Assembly (NCBI RefSeq): GCF_014698505.1
Contig: NZ_JACJTD010000028.1
Coordinates: 39,793-103,792, forward strand
Direction: 5' to 3'
From: Nostoc foliaceum FACHB-393
Lineage (GTDB): Bacteria > Cyanobacteriota > Cyanobacteriia > Cyanobacteriales > Nostocaceae
Length of the DNA: 64,000 nt
A program made the translations under genes and the position numbers. The notes beneath the pieces were generated by a model. The model saw nothing but the letters and a program-made list of their open reading frames with translations, did not search any database and was not told the origin of the DNA. Shown here one piece after another: positions 26,293 to 36,000 of this stretch (position 1 is the stretch's first letter; each line of letters starts with the position of its first letter).

Positions 26293-27611
26293 AATACAAA
26301 AACTTACGAGCGTATTACTAAGCCTATTACTCTTAGTAATATTTTGGACTTATTACATAATTAATTTTTATTGATACACAAATATTTTTTAATTTTAATT
26401 AAATTTTTACCTTTGTTTAAAGTCGCTGTTTTAAGGGCAGTTAAACTATCCTTGAAAGGGTGAGATTAGTTAGCTTTAAGGAGGCAGAAGGCAGGATAGC
26501 GCAGCGGTAGCGAGTCCGCGAACGTCGGCAGAAGGCAGGAGGAATCCCCATAAATAAATAAATTTACTTGCTCTGAAACCCTCTTAGCAGAGGGAAGAAT
26601 TATTTTCTATAACCTCCTGCGTCCTGCAAGAACTCTCCTCTGCCTTTCTTCTGTCATTTGCCTGCTACTTAAATCTTAAAAGTTTTGCTATATAAAGCTT
26701 CCAATGAAAATTTTATTTTGTACTTGCTGGCAGTTCATAAAAAGAACAATAGAGCCAAATTCATTACAGCACGAACGTAAGATAATGAAGTCTTAAACTA
26801 TCTCTAAAGTTAAGCTCCAAGGCTGCCTCCTTTTAAGTCACTGTTATTAACATGATCATTGACTTTCAGAGACGCATCATTTCGGCTATTATTAAAATCA
26901 ATCATTGCAAGTATGATTTCAAGCGATGTTGGGACTATTCTCCATTAGGAAAAACCAGTTAAATTCTCTTTTCCATCGCCTGCCGCAGAAAATTCTCCAC
27001 CCCAAACCGAGTTCATTGATGGAATTCTCCAGTAACTTCACAAAATTTAAAGATCCGATGTTGACCCTGCTTTTTTAAGAAGTTTATCTGATTAATTTCC
27101 TGGAAGTGTCTAGAAGCGATCGCGTATTTATTAATACTGTCAACCATTATGTGTTCAGTTACTCAAGGTTGATAGGAATGCCAAAAGGCAGACCTATAAA
27201 GGGTTTACAGCTTTATAAACATACTTTACATCAAGCAGTGCTTTTGGCTTGGCATCGAAATAGGTACATTTGTCATAGCTTTCTACTTTTACAAAGCGTT
27301 ATTATCTGAATAATGGGGTTAATTGCTGCATTTCAATTTATTGCAACAATCACCTAGTTCTTCTCGATTTTGATAAATTATGATGGTTGTGTTTTTTCTT
27401 CCAAAAAACCTTGTAAAAAGCGGATTATCCCACATAAACTCTGCTTACAAAGTTCGCAAAAAAAACTTATTTTACTTACCAGCGTAGTAATGCTAAAAAT
27501 AATGTGAATATTGCCAACAAATACTTAAACAAATTTATTAACAAAACTTTGTCTCTATAATTGGAAGAGTTTTGAATTAGTGTGATAAATAAGTAAGTTG
27601 AGGATTAAATC
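26293..27611. other. 1.3-kb spacer, no supported gene
   Basis: AT-rich. It holds a repeat AGCGCAGCGGTAGCGAGTCC flanked by GGCAGAAGGCAGGA words (26484-26545), with complementary CCTCCTGCGTCCTGC words near 26611-26626 that could fold back, and a CCCTCT/AGAGGG hairpin (26579-26595). Short open stretches at 26853-26960 (MIIDFQRRIISAI...) and 27106-27309 show no family resemblance. The amidase promoter should lie near 27400-27590. Confidence 0.4.
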
Positions 27612-28553
27612 ATGAAATTTGGAATTGATAGTGGACACAATTGTCCACCAGATACAGGAGCTAGAGGCATTAAAGTTGAGGATAATTTAACTCTAGATGT
27701 GGGTAATAGAGTTATAACCAAGTTAAGAGCTTTAGGACATGAAGTCGTCGTATGTAAACCAAGTAGTGCTCGTACAGTAACTGAATCGCTCTCAAAAAGA
27801 TGTAGCACAGCTAATGCGAGTAAATTAGATATTTATGTCTCGATTCATTTTAATGCTTTTAACAGGCAAGCTAATGGCACAGAAGTATTTGCAACTAGTG
27901 AAAATGGCAGAAGAATAGCCAAACCTGTATTAGATGAAATCGTCAAGTTGGGATTTTTTAATCGTGGTGTTAAGAGTGGTTCCCACTTGTATGTCCTGAA
28001 AAATACAGATATGCCTGCGATTCTTGTAGAATGTTGCTTTATTGATTCGCAAAAAGATATGAATCTTTTTAATCCAGAAACAATGGCCAATGCAATTGTC
28101 AAAGGCTTAACTGGTAAATTGCCAAGTGTTCCTGTTAATCCCGTACCAGATGAAGAAGATAATGTAGATGCCACTATTCTCAGACTGCAAAAATCTTTAA
28201 ATCGACTCAAAATAACTGATAAAAATGGTAAGGCGTTAGTAGAAGATGGCATAACCGGGGCTAATACAAAATCTGCCTTAGAAAAATTTCAGGCTATTGT
28301 CGGGGTTCAAGCGACTGGAATTGCTGACTCAGCTACATGGAATGCCATAAATCTAATTTTGGCAAAACGGATTATCAGACCAAACCATGCTGGTGGTGCA
28401 GTTGTCAGATACTTGCAATACCGTGTAGGTGTTGAGGCTGATGGCGTTTATGGCCCGCAAACAGAAGTTGCAATTAAGAACTTTCAAAAGCAAAATGGTT
28501 TAGATGCCGATGGCATTGTGGGGCCTGCTAGCTGGCAGAAATTAATTGGTTAG
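27612..28553 (+). CDS. N-acetylmuramoyl-L-alanine amidase with two peptidoglycan-binding domains
   Basis: Zinc amidase of the Amidase_3 family that cuts the lactyl-Ala bond of peptidoglycan. Predicted ligands H9 (DSGHN), E23 (KVEDNLTLD) and H79 (SIHFNAF), and catalytic E140 (PAILVECCFID), are present. Two PG_binding_1 domains follow (about residues 190-250 and 262-312, each with GVxGxxTxxAIxxFQ). The protein starts directly with the catalytic domain: no signal peptide, Tat motif or membrane helix. This is the architecture of a phage or contractile-tail endolysin rather than of AmiC-type cell-division amidases. No phage genes surround it. GAGG lies ~10 bp before the ATG. Confidence 0.88.
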   Translation: MKFGIDSGHNCPPDTGARGIKVEDNLTLDVGNRVITKLRALGHEVVVCKPSSARTVTESLSKRCSTANASKLDIYVSIHFNAFNRQANGTEVFATSENGRRIAKPVLDEIVKLGFFNRGVKSGSHLYVLKNTDMPAILVECCFIDSQKDMNLFNPETMANAIVKGLTGKLPSVPVNPVPDEEDNVDATILRLQKSLNRLKITDKNGKALVEDGITGANTKSALEKFQAIVGVQATGIADSATWNAINLILAKRIIRPNHAGGAVVRYLQYRVGVEADGVYGPQTEVAIKNFQKQNGLDADGIVGPASWQKLIG

Positions 28554-28575
28554 ATTGAGGGGTAGGTATTGTTCG

Positions 28576-28607
28576 TAGTTGGCGTTTTAGCGCTAAAGCA
28601 CCAACTA
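28576..28607 (+). terminator. Imperfect hairpin after the amidase gene
   Basis: TAGTTGGCGTTTTAGCGCTA pairs with AAAGCACCAACTA (arms TAGTTGG and CCAACTA), 20 bp after the amidase stop. There is no T-run, so a processing or Rho-type role, or a repeat element, is as likely as intrinsic termination. Confidence 0.35.
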
Positions 28608-28728
28608 TGAACTTATGACTCTTAGCTAACTCGTGAAGGTTCTAGATGGTATTGGCTATTACGTCAGTTTCCTAAATTTTAAGAATGCTTAGAGAGGATC
28701 GAGTTTAAACTCACAAGCGACGCAGAAT

Positions 28729-28752
28729 AGCCCGTCGTAGACATCGCTTTAA
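28729..28752. repeat. TAGCCCGTCGTAGA interspersed repeat
   Basis: TAGCCCGTCGTAGACATCGC matches 20676-20695 except at one base. It lies in the 670-bp spacer after the amidase gene, which otherwise shows only the inverted-repeat element below and AT-rich sequence. Confidence 0.55.
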
Positions 28753-28784
28753 GCCGTTGATCTAAAAATAATTAAAAGAAATAA

Positions 28785-28897
28785 CCAGGGCGTAGGAAGT
28801 CACCTATGCTGCTGACAGGAATATGTTCAACTTAACCAGGTTTACGTTTGATAACTATCAATCGCACTTGGTCATAGGTAATTTCCTATCGCTCTGG
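28785..28897. mobile_element. 113-bp element with ~24-bp imperfect inverted ends (MITE or structured RNA)
   Basis: CCAGGGCGTAGGAAGTCACC (start of the left arm, 28785-28808) pairs with the right arm GGTAATTTCCTATCGCTCTG (28873-28897) over about 24 positions with four mismatches or bulges. A further TTTTGGCG/CGCCAAAA inverted repeat lies just outside (28902-28927). No coding potential. Confidence 0.55.
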
Positions 28898-29225
28898 TGC
28901 TTTTTTGGCGGTGAAGTTTCGCCAAAAGTATAAAAGTAAAGGGCTTTTCAAGCCTATAACAATTATTACTATTTTGTTGTATAAGTGGACACATTTTTTT
29001 TGGTTTTCAAATTTATTTTTTATGTTATAGCAATGGACAAGGCTAATCACTGGACGAACTAAAAAGCTATTTTTCTACATAAGAATATTTGGGTTCTAGC
29101 ACTCACAGTAAAGACGTTACACTCCAACTTTTTTACATGATCGACAGACAAATTATTTGATATCTAAAATTCATCACCCTAGTGTGTAGATATAAGCTTG
29201 TCTTAACCGACGTTGATTTATCAGT

Positions 29226-29549
29226 CTATTCTTGTTCTTCTAGGCGCGATCGCAGCCGTTTTCCCTGAAGTTCTGTTATGATTAATAGACCCACAAGGTT
29301 CATGATTTCTAAATAATTTTTCTGTAGAATTCTCAACTCCTGTAAATTCAATCCACCCTTTTCTAACTTCTTAATTTCTCTAACAAAATCTTCAAAGGCT
29401 TGTTCCACTTTTTGCAGTTGACTGTTAACGTCTTTTTCAACTAATAAACGCAGCCGTCCCGCTTCTTTTTTTGATAGTTTATCGCCCTCTGCTTCTCTCA
29501 ATGCAGCAAAACTGTCTAAATGCTGAAGTTTTTCATTAAGATCGCCCAA
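29226..29549 (-). pseudogene. Coiled-coil protein fragment, probably the 3' part of a decayed gene
   Basis: The 107-codon frame reads as a charged coiled-coil protein (FAALREAEGDKLSKKEAGRL...VEQAFEDFVREIKKLEKGG). Its only available start is a TTG without ribosome site, directly after an in-frame stop. The next ~240 bp upstream on the same strand keep protein-like stretches in shifting frames (KTYVKLARRPVRESCQALLQ; RERIDELTTLFTAQRKRSH), suggesting an older longer gene broken by frameshifts and stops. The family was not recognised. It could still be translated as a short protein. Confidence 0.45.
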
Positions 29550-29823
29550 AGTGTCTGGATGCCCGACGAGTTACTTGCAATAAAGCTTGACATGATTCTC
29601 TGACGGGGCGACGAGCTAATTTTACATAAGTTTTCACGAGTAGGGCATCTCTAAGATAGTTACCCAAGTAGAAGCAATTTTATCAGTGCGATCGCTTTCG
29701 TTGTGCGGTAAATAACGTTGTCAATTCATCAATGCGTTCTCTCAGCAGAATTGAATAATCATCTTATCGACAATATTCAGGAAAATTGGCACAGAACATA
29801 GAGACTGGCGCTAAAAGAGATAT
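29550..29823 (-). other. Probable 5' remains of the decayed coiled-coil gene
   Basis: Protein-like but interrupted reading on the minus strand (see the entry at 29226-29549). No intact start, promoter or terminator is visible, and the next gene ends at 29824. Confidence 0.3.
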
Positions 29824-32040
29824 CTAAACGTCAGCATTCTCACAATCCATCTGCACCACACAATTTCTTCCTTGTGCTTTTGCCTGGTAGAGTCCCTGGT
29901 CAGCAGCAGCAATTAAGATTGCGGGAGATAATTGGCTATGAGGAGTGATGGTTGCCACACCAAGACTTAGGGTGATGAATTCATTGACATGAGAATAGAG
30001 ATGAGGCATTTTTAATGCACTAACATTCTTCTGAATATCTCTTGCAACTGCCATGGCCCCTTCGATATCAGTATTTGGCAAAATGACCGCAAACTCTTCT
30101 CCACCATAACGAGCGACTAAATCAGCGGGGTGTTTAGCTGTCTGAGAAATTGCCTTGGCAACCTGTCTGAGTCCATCATCTCCTGCCAGATGTCCATGCG
30201 TATCGTTGTAAAGCTTAAAGTAATCGACATCACACAAAATCAAAGATAGCGAACCTTTCTCTCGTGCCAACCTTTCCCACTGTGCGTTTAACGTATCATC
30301 AAAGCAACGTCGATTTGCCACTTGGGTTAGACCATCAGAACAGGCAAGACGCTGTAATTCATGGTTTGCTTGTTGTAATTGGTGGTAAAGTTCTGATTGC
30401 TGAATAGCGATCGCAGCTTGTCCCGCTAACTGGTTAAATAGATTAATCTCCGATTGCTGCCATTGTCTGCTATTACGGCATTGGTGAGCGATCAATAGTC
30501 CCCACAAACGCTCTTGCTGCAAAATAGGCACAACAAGGTTTGCCCGGATTTGCAAACTCCGCAAAAGGTCAACATGACACGGCGATAGTCCCGCATTTTC
30601 AACGTCTTCGATCGCTCTGGTGTTACCTTGTTGATAGTAAGCTGCACGTGTAGATTGAAAGCAGGTGTCCATGACGTGAAATCCCAAAATCGACATGCAC
30701 CCTTCTGCTAAGGATTCTACAGCGACTAATCCACTCCAGTCTGGCTCAAACTTGTAGATCACCACTCGGTCTACCTCAAACAGTTGTCGCACTTCGGCTG
30801 CTGTGGTTTGCAAAATCTCGTCCAACTCTAACGATTGTCGAATTCGCTGCGTCACAGCCGCGACAATTCGCTCGGACTCGCTTTGGTGTTGGACATGCCC
30901 CTCAACCTGCTTACAATTTGCCAATGCTACATTTAACGCGATCGTATCAAAATGAGGGGTTGTAGTAACGGGCATTGCACTGGGTTTAGCAATCAAATGG
31001 CCTTGAGCAAGAGTTGCACCTCGTTCTTGCAGCCAGTTCAGTTCCTCAATGCACTCAATTCCTTCAGCAACGGTTTGGATGTTTAATTTTTGAGTAATCT
31101 CTAGAAGCTTCTCGGTAATTGAGGCTTTGTACAGGTCTTGATGCACATTTCTAATTAATTCCATGTCCAGCTTGATAAAATCTGGACGTAACTGATGCAG
31201 CAAGTTTAGGCTGGAATAGCCAGAACCTAGGTCATCAAGGGCGACTAAAAACCCAGCATCCCGGTAGTATTGGAGCACTGCTTTGAGGTGGGCTAAATCT
31301 TGAGGATTATCTGACTCCACGACTTCAAAAACAACCCGCTCATGGGGAATGCTAGCAGCATCAATTGCCTCTACCGTACTACGTAGGCAAAAAGCTGGAT
31401 CATAAAGTGATGTTGGTGCAAAATTAATGAAGATGTGCCCACTCACTTGATAGCGGCTGAATTGAGTAATTGTGCTGAGGCGAGCCACTTGGTCAAGTTG
31501 TGGTAGGAGTCCGGCTTCGGTTGCTAACTCCAGAATTGGCCCCGGTAACACTAAATTGCCTTGTTCATCCAGTCCCCGCAAGAGCGATTCATATCCAAAA
31601 ATCTGCGATGTATCCTTAATTGAGACAATTGGTTGAAAGTAACTGGTGAATCGTTCTGTTGCCAGCATTTCAATCAGCCAGTCGGATTGGTTGAACTTAA
31701 TAAAGCGTTGTAATGAGGTTATATCACTAAAATCGTGGAGTTGAGGTTGCATAGCGCCTTGAATGAAAAGGACTTGCGTCTCTTTTAATTCTCTCGGTGC
31801 AAGTAGTTGGGCCAGATTACGCGCAATTTCTAGGGACTGTCCGGGTCTACAGTCCAAACTCAGACCTGGACGCTCGTGCATCAGTTCATACTCAAGGGCA
31901 AACTGCTGTAGGTAGGTGGTGACTTTTTTCAGGGTATGTGGAACGGGGAACCAGAGAAAGAGCCTACCTGCCTCCTTAGTCCGGCAGCGTGCAATATTAC
32001 GACAAGCACAGATTTTGGAGATAGGACATATGTGGCTCAT
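29824..32040 (-). CDS. EAL - DXCF cyanobacteriochrome GAF - GGDEF protein (light-responsive c-di-GMP enzyme)
   Basis: 738 residues. The N terminus is Cys-rich (C5, C11, C13, C19), possibly metal-binding. An EAL phosphodiesterase domain covers about 125-365 (ESLLRG 151-156, DDLGSGYSSL near 269-278, AEGIE near 335). The GAF domain (about 400-550) has the bilin-attachment pair SPCH (C488) and a second cysteine in DTCF (C460) exactly 28 residues earlier, the spacing known from TePixJ-type DXCF cyanobacteriochromes that switch between blue and green forms. The GGDEF domain (565-735) has an intact active site GGEEF (646-650), but the RxxD product-inhibition site reads HPAD (H637), so feedback by c-di-GMP should be lost. 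It stands alone on the minus strand. The protein should make and/or break c-di-GMP in response to light; the net direction is not predictable. Confidence 0.88.
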   Translation of the reverse strand: MSHICPISKICACRNIARCRTKEAGRLFLWFPVPHTLKKVTTYLQQFALEYELMHERPGLSLDCRPGQSLEIARNLAQLLAPRELKETQVLFIQGAMQPQLHDFSDITSLQRFIKFNQSDWLIEMLATERFTSYFQPIVSIKDTSQIFGYESLLRGLDEQGNLVLPGPILELATEAGLLPQLDQVARLSTITQFSRYQVSGHIFINFAPTSLYDPAFCLRSTVEAIDAASIPHERVVFEVVESDNPQDLAHLKAVLQYYRDAGFLVALDDLGSGYSSLNLLHQLRPDFIKLDMELIRNVHQDLYKASITEKLLEITQKLNIQTVAEGIECIEELNWLQERGATLAQGHLIAKPSAMPVTTTPHFDTIALNVALANCKQVEGHVQHQSESERIVAAVTQRIRQSLELDEILQTTAAEVRQLFEVDRVVIYKFEPDWSGLVAVESLAEGCMSILGFHVMDTCFQSTRAAYYQQGNTRAIEDVENAGLSPCHVDLLRSLQIRANLVVPILQQERLWGLLIAHQCRNSRQWQQSEINLFNQLAGQAAIAIQQSELYHQLQQANHELQRLACSDGLTQVANRRCFDDTLNAQWERLAREKGSLSLILCDVDYFKLYNDTHGHLAGDDGLRQVAKAISQTAKHPADLVARYGGEEFAVILPNTDIEGAMAVARDIQKNVSALKMPHLYSHVNEFITLSLGVATITPHSQLSPAILIAAADQGLYQAKAQGRNCVVQMDCENADV

Positions 32041-32706
32041 AGCTAACTAATTTGCTTAATCCGATTTACTTTATTATTCCCATTATTTTTCCTATAAAAG
32101 ATAAACTAGACTTCAAATATATGAAGATTTGATGAGTTAGGTTAATTGAATAATTTAGCTGCTCAGGTAACTCGCCAGCATCTCCCCAAAATTATATTAA
32201 ATACTCAATTAATTACCGATATATTCTGTGCAATTAATCAAAATAGCGAAAATTTAAATTAATAATTAAATTTCTAAATTAAAGATAAAGTCAGACAAGA
32301 TTAGGAATAGTTTTAGCTAGATTAACGTAAGTCCGATGAACCTCTCCATGCCTTTAACTAAAGCTAAATTTTCTCTCACCCGTAGGAGCTACGCTGTATA
32401 CACAAGTCTTATAACATTGTTGCTACATAAGCTTTAAATTTCCCCAAACCCGAATAAATTTGCTGGCACAAAACTCTCAATTTCTGCCATTTTTAAACTA
32501 TCTATTACCCACATCTTTATTAACAATCTTGAATCCATTGTTTTATAAGAATAAGAAGGTTTAGATTTTCTTTTGATCTTGGCAAATTATCCCATATGTT
32601 TCGATAAAAACGCAATTTTATTCAAAATAGACAACGTAGCTTTAAGGCTTCGGGATTTGGTGAGCGATCGCTCTGGCAAATGTTATTTGAATTTTCCCAG
32701 CCCTTG
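32041..32706. other. AT-rich spacer upstream of the photoreceptor gene
   Basis: No gene supported. Strongly AT-rich around 32090-32300, and should hold the promoter of the EAL/GGDEF gene. A short CCCGTAGGAGCTACGCTG word at 32380 resembles other Nostoc spacer repeats. A plus-strand frame at 32573-32899 overlaps the small membrane gene antisense and lacks support. Confidence 0.4.
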
Positions 32707-32952
32707 CTATACGAACAAAAAGAAAGCAATTAAAATTGCACTGAGAATAATAGCGATCGCAATAGCATATTCAACTCTGCGACTAAAAAATCCTACAGCA
32801 GCAATCAGGATGATCGCGAGCCAGATAATGCCAAAATACTGCTCTTTTTGTAAACTGCGGGCAATTAGTGGGTCTGTGGCTGGTGAGGGTGTTTCTTGAA
32901 TGGTTTTTGGAGAGATATCTAACGCTGGTATTTCTTGCACGAATAAATTCAT
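32707..32952 (-). CDS. Small membrane protein of unknown function
   Basis: 81 residues with two hydrophobic helices at the C terminus (YFGIIWLAIILIAAVGFF and YAIAIAIILSAILIAFFLFV) separated by a short RRVE loop; the N-terminal 40 residues are soluble and Pro-rich. The ATG at 32952 has a strong ribosome site AGAGGA seven bases upstream. The frame is open to 33030, but that would overlap the preceding kinase gene and has no site. The 55-bp gap to the kinase stop suggests one transcript. Possibly a membrane partner of that soluble kinase (inference). Confidence 0.65.
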   Translation of the reverse strand: MNLFVQEIPALDISPKTIQETPSPATDPLIARSLQKEQYFGIIWLAIILIAAVGFFSRRVEYAIAIAIILSAILIAFFLFV

Positions 32953-33007
32953 AAATTCCTCTGGTATAAACATGCATTTACATGGTTTCTGCACAGCAGC
33001 CGAACAC

Positions 33008-36000
33008 TCAGCTATTCTCACTCCTTGCAATCAGAGTTGCAATTGCCTTGACTAACTCCTCTGGTTCGACGGGTTTGGACATATGTTTTTGAAACCCTGA
33101 TTCGAGTGCTTGTTGCTGGTTGATTTCTCCGGCATAAGCAGTTAAAGCGATCGCGGGAATCTGTTTAGCTTGCAATGCCTGCAATGTTTTAACTTGGCGC
33201 ATCAGCATATAGCCATCTGTTTCTGGCATCCCAATATCACTGAGCAGAATATCTGGTTCTGACTCTGCCAATACTTGCAGTGCTTCTTTTGCCGATGCCA
33301 CAGCAGTCACCCTTGCTCCAGCTTGCTCTAGGACAAATGTGTGGAATTCACGAGTATCATCGTCATCGTCCACAACTAAGATTTGGATCGCTGCAAGGAT
33401 TTCAGTTGTAGGAGAAGCATTTAAGGCAGCAATTATCTGTTGTTTTGGGGCTAACTTTTTTTTGATGAGCGGTATCCTAGCCGTGAAAATAGCTCCTTGC
33501 CCTTCACCTAAACTTTCTGCCCAAATCGTGCCGCCATGTAATTCTATCAGATGACGGACAATTGCTAATCCTAAGCCCAACCCACCAAACCTTCGGGTTG
33601 TTGTGCTATCAGCCTGACGAAAATATTCAAACACATGAGGAAGAAATTCAGGGCTGATTCCCTTGCCTGTATCGCTGACGGTAATTTGAGCTTGAGTATC
33701 AACGCGCTCCAGTTGAATAGCAATTTTTCCTCCTTCAGGAGTGAATTTAACGGCATTCGATAGGAGATTCCAGATAACTTGTTGTAAGCGACCGGAATCA
33801 CCCAAAACTTGCCCAAAAGAAGCATCTAGCATTGTCTGAATTTTAATATTTTTAGCCTCTGCGGCCAATCGCACTGTCTCTAATGCCCCCTCAATCACAA
33901 GCACTAGGTTGACGGGAAACATGTTGAGGTTGAGCTTGCCTTGTAAGATGCGAGAGACATCGAGCAAATCTTCAATTAGTTGAGCTTGTAATTGAGCATT
34001 CCGCTCGATGGTTGCAATAGCTTTCTTCACCGCTGCTGCATCAAACTCACGAGTCTGTAAGAGTCTCGCCCAACCAAGAATAGGGTTGAGAGGCGATCGC
34101 AATTCATGGGAAAGCACTGCCAGAAACTCATCCTTAATGCGGTTGGCTGTTTCGGCTTCAGTTCTGGCAGCTTGCTCAAGTTGCAGGAGGCGATCGCGTT
34201 CGGCTTCTGCACTCTTGCGTTCGGTAATGTCAATTACTGAGCCAATATAACCTTTAAATTGACCGTCTACCCCAAACCAAGGATTAGCAGCATCGATCAC
34301 CCAGCGATACTCGCTATCTTTGCGCCGCAAGCGATACTCGATACGGAAATCCTCGTAGCGCCTGTTAGCTTGCAGGAAAACATTCTTGGCCTGATTGTAA
34401 TCCTCTGGATGCACGGCGTTCAACCAGCCAAATCCCACACCCATTTCCTCGCTCTGACCTGTAAACTCATACCAGCTTTTACTGAGATATGTGCAGTAGC
34501 TATCTGTATCAGTTACCCAAACCATGAAGGGGGCATTATCAGCCATATTGCGGAACTGTTCTTCGCTTTCACGAAGTGCTTTCTCTGCCTGTTTGCGATC
34601 GCTGATATCTGTAACAAAAATGCTTACTCCAAAAGCATTCGGGTAGACGCGATTTTCAAACCAGCGCTGCCAAGCCTGATAAAAGTATTCAAACTGAACA
34701 ACGGTATTTTGTGCGAACGCCCGCTGAACCTGAGTATAAAACTCGCTTTTGACCACATCTGGAAACACTTCCCAAATGATCTTACCTAGCAACTCTTCCT
34801 TTTGGATGCCAACAACTTCTGCTACCTGGTCATTGACAAAGGTATAACGCCACTCTCGATCCAACACAAAAAACTGGTCTTGGATGCCAGCTAAGGCAGT
34901 CTCTAGGTGTGCTTTCGCCACCTCAGCTTCAATTCGCAGATATTGCTCCCGTTCCATTGCCTCCTGGCGGAGACGAGCCATTTTGAGGGCTGCCTCCACC
35001 CGCGCCAACAATTCACGAGCAGAAAACGGTTTAATTAAGTAATCATCGGCTCCCGCTTCTAACCCTTCCACTCGTGCCTCTTCTCCCGCCCGTGCCGACA
35101 ACAGGATGATTGGAATTTTTCTCGTCTGCGGATCAGCTCGTAATTCTTGCAGCAGTCCAAAGCCATCTAATCCAGGCATCATTACGTCCGTCAGTACCAA
35201 GTCTGGTACACGCCCACGAGCAGAATTCAAAGCAGCTAAACCGTCCGACACTGATTCCACCTCATAATGCTGACTTAACAGCCGCTTGACGTAATCGCGC
35301 ATGTCTGCATTGTCGTCAGCTAGAAGAATTCGGGCAGGAGAAGGTGATAGGTGATAGGTGATAGGTGATAGGTAAGATTCTTCCCTATTCCCTGTTCCCT
35401 GTTCTCTGTTCCCTTCCTCAGGTAGCCAACGCAGTGCCTCTTCTAGATAGGGTGTTGCCCCTAATGCAGTTGAAGCCAAGGTTCGAGGGGCACTAATCCG
35501 GTCTGGAGGCAGATGAGCAGATCCTGTTGGAATTGACACAGTAAAGCAACTACCTGCTCCTAAAACACTGGTGACATGGACTGTTCCACCATGCATTTGC
35601 ACCAATTCTTGCACCAGCGACAATCCAATTCCTGATCCTTCAAAAGTGCGTCCTTGCGCTCCTTTGACGCGGTGAAATCGTTCAAAAAGGTGTGGGATTT
35701 CTTCTGCTGGGATACCAATTCCTGTGTCTTTCACTGCGAACTCAATATGGTCATTTGACCACTGTAAGCTGACAGTAATTTCTCCAACCATCGTGAACTT
35801 AAATGCATTTGAGAGCAGGTTAAGAACAATTTTTTCCCACATCTCTCGATCTACATACACTGGTGCTGGGAGGGAAGGACAATTGACTGATAACTGCATC
35901 CCTGCCCGTTCTACCGTTGAACGAAATACACTAGCTAGTTCTGCGGTGAAAGTGGAAAGGTTGGTGGGTTCGTATGAAGCTTGAACCCGTCCGGCTTCAA

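Noticed and set aside
27106..27309. 67-codon plus-strand frame upstream of the amidase gene
   Set aside because: No family likeness, no ribosome site, unusual composition.
32573..32899. 108-codon plus-strand frame
   Set aside because: Antisense to the small membrane protein gene, which has a strong ribosome site and clear helices.
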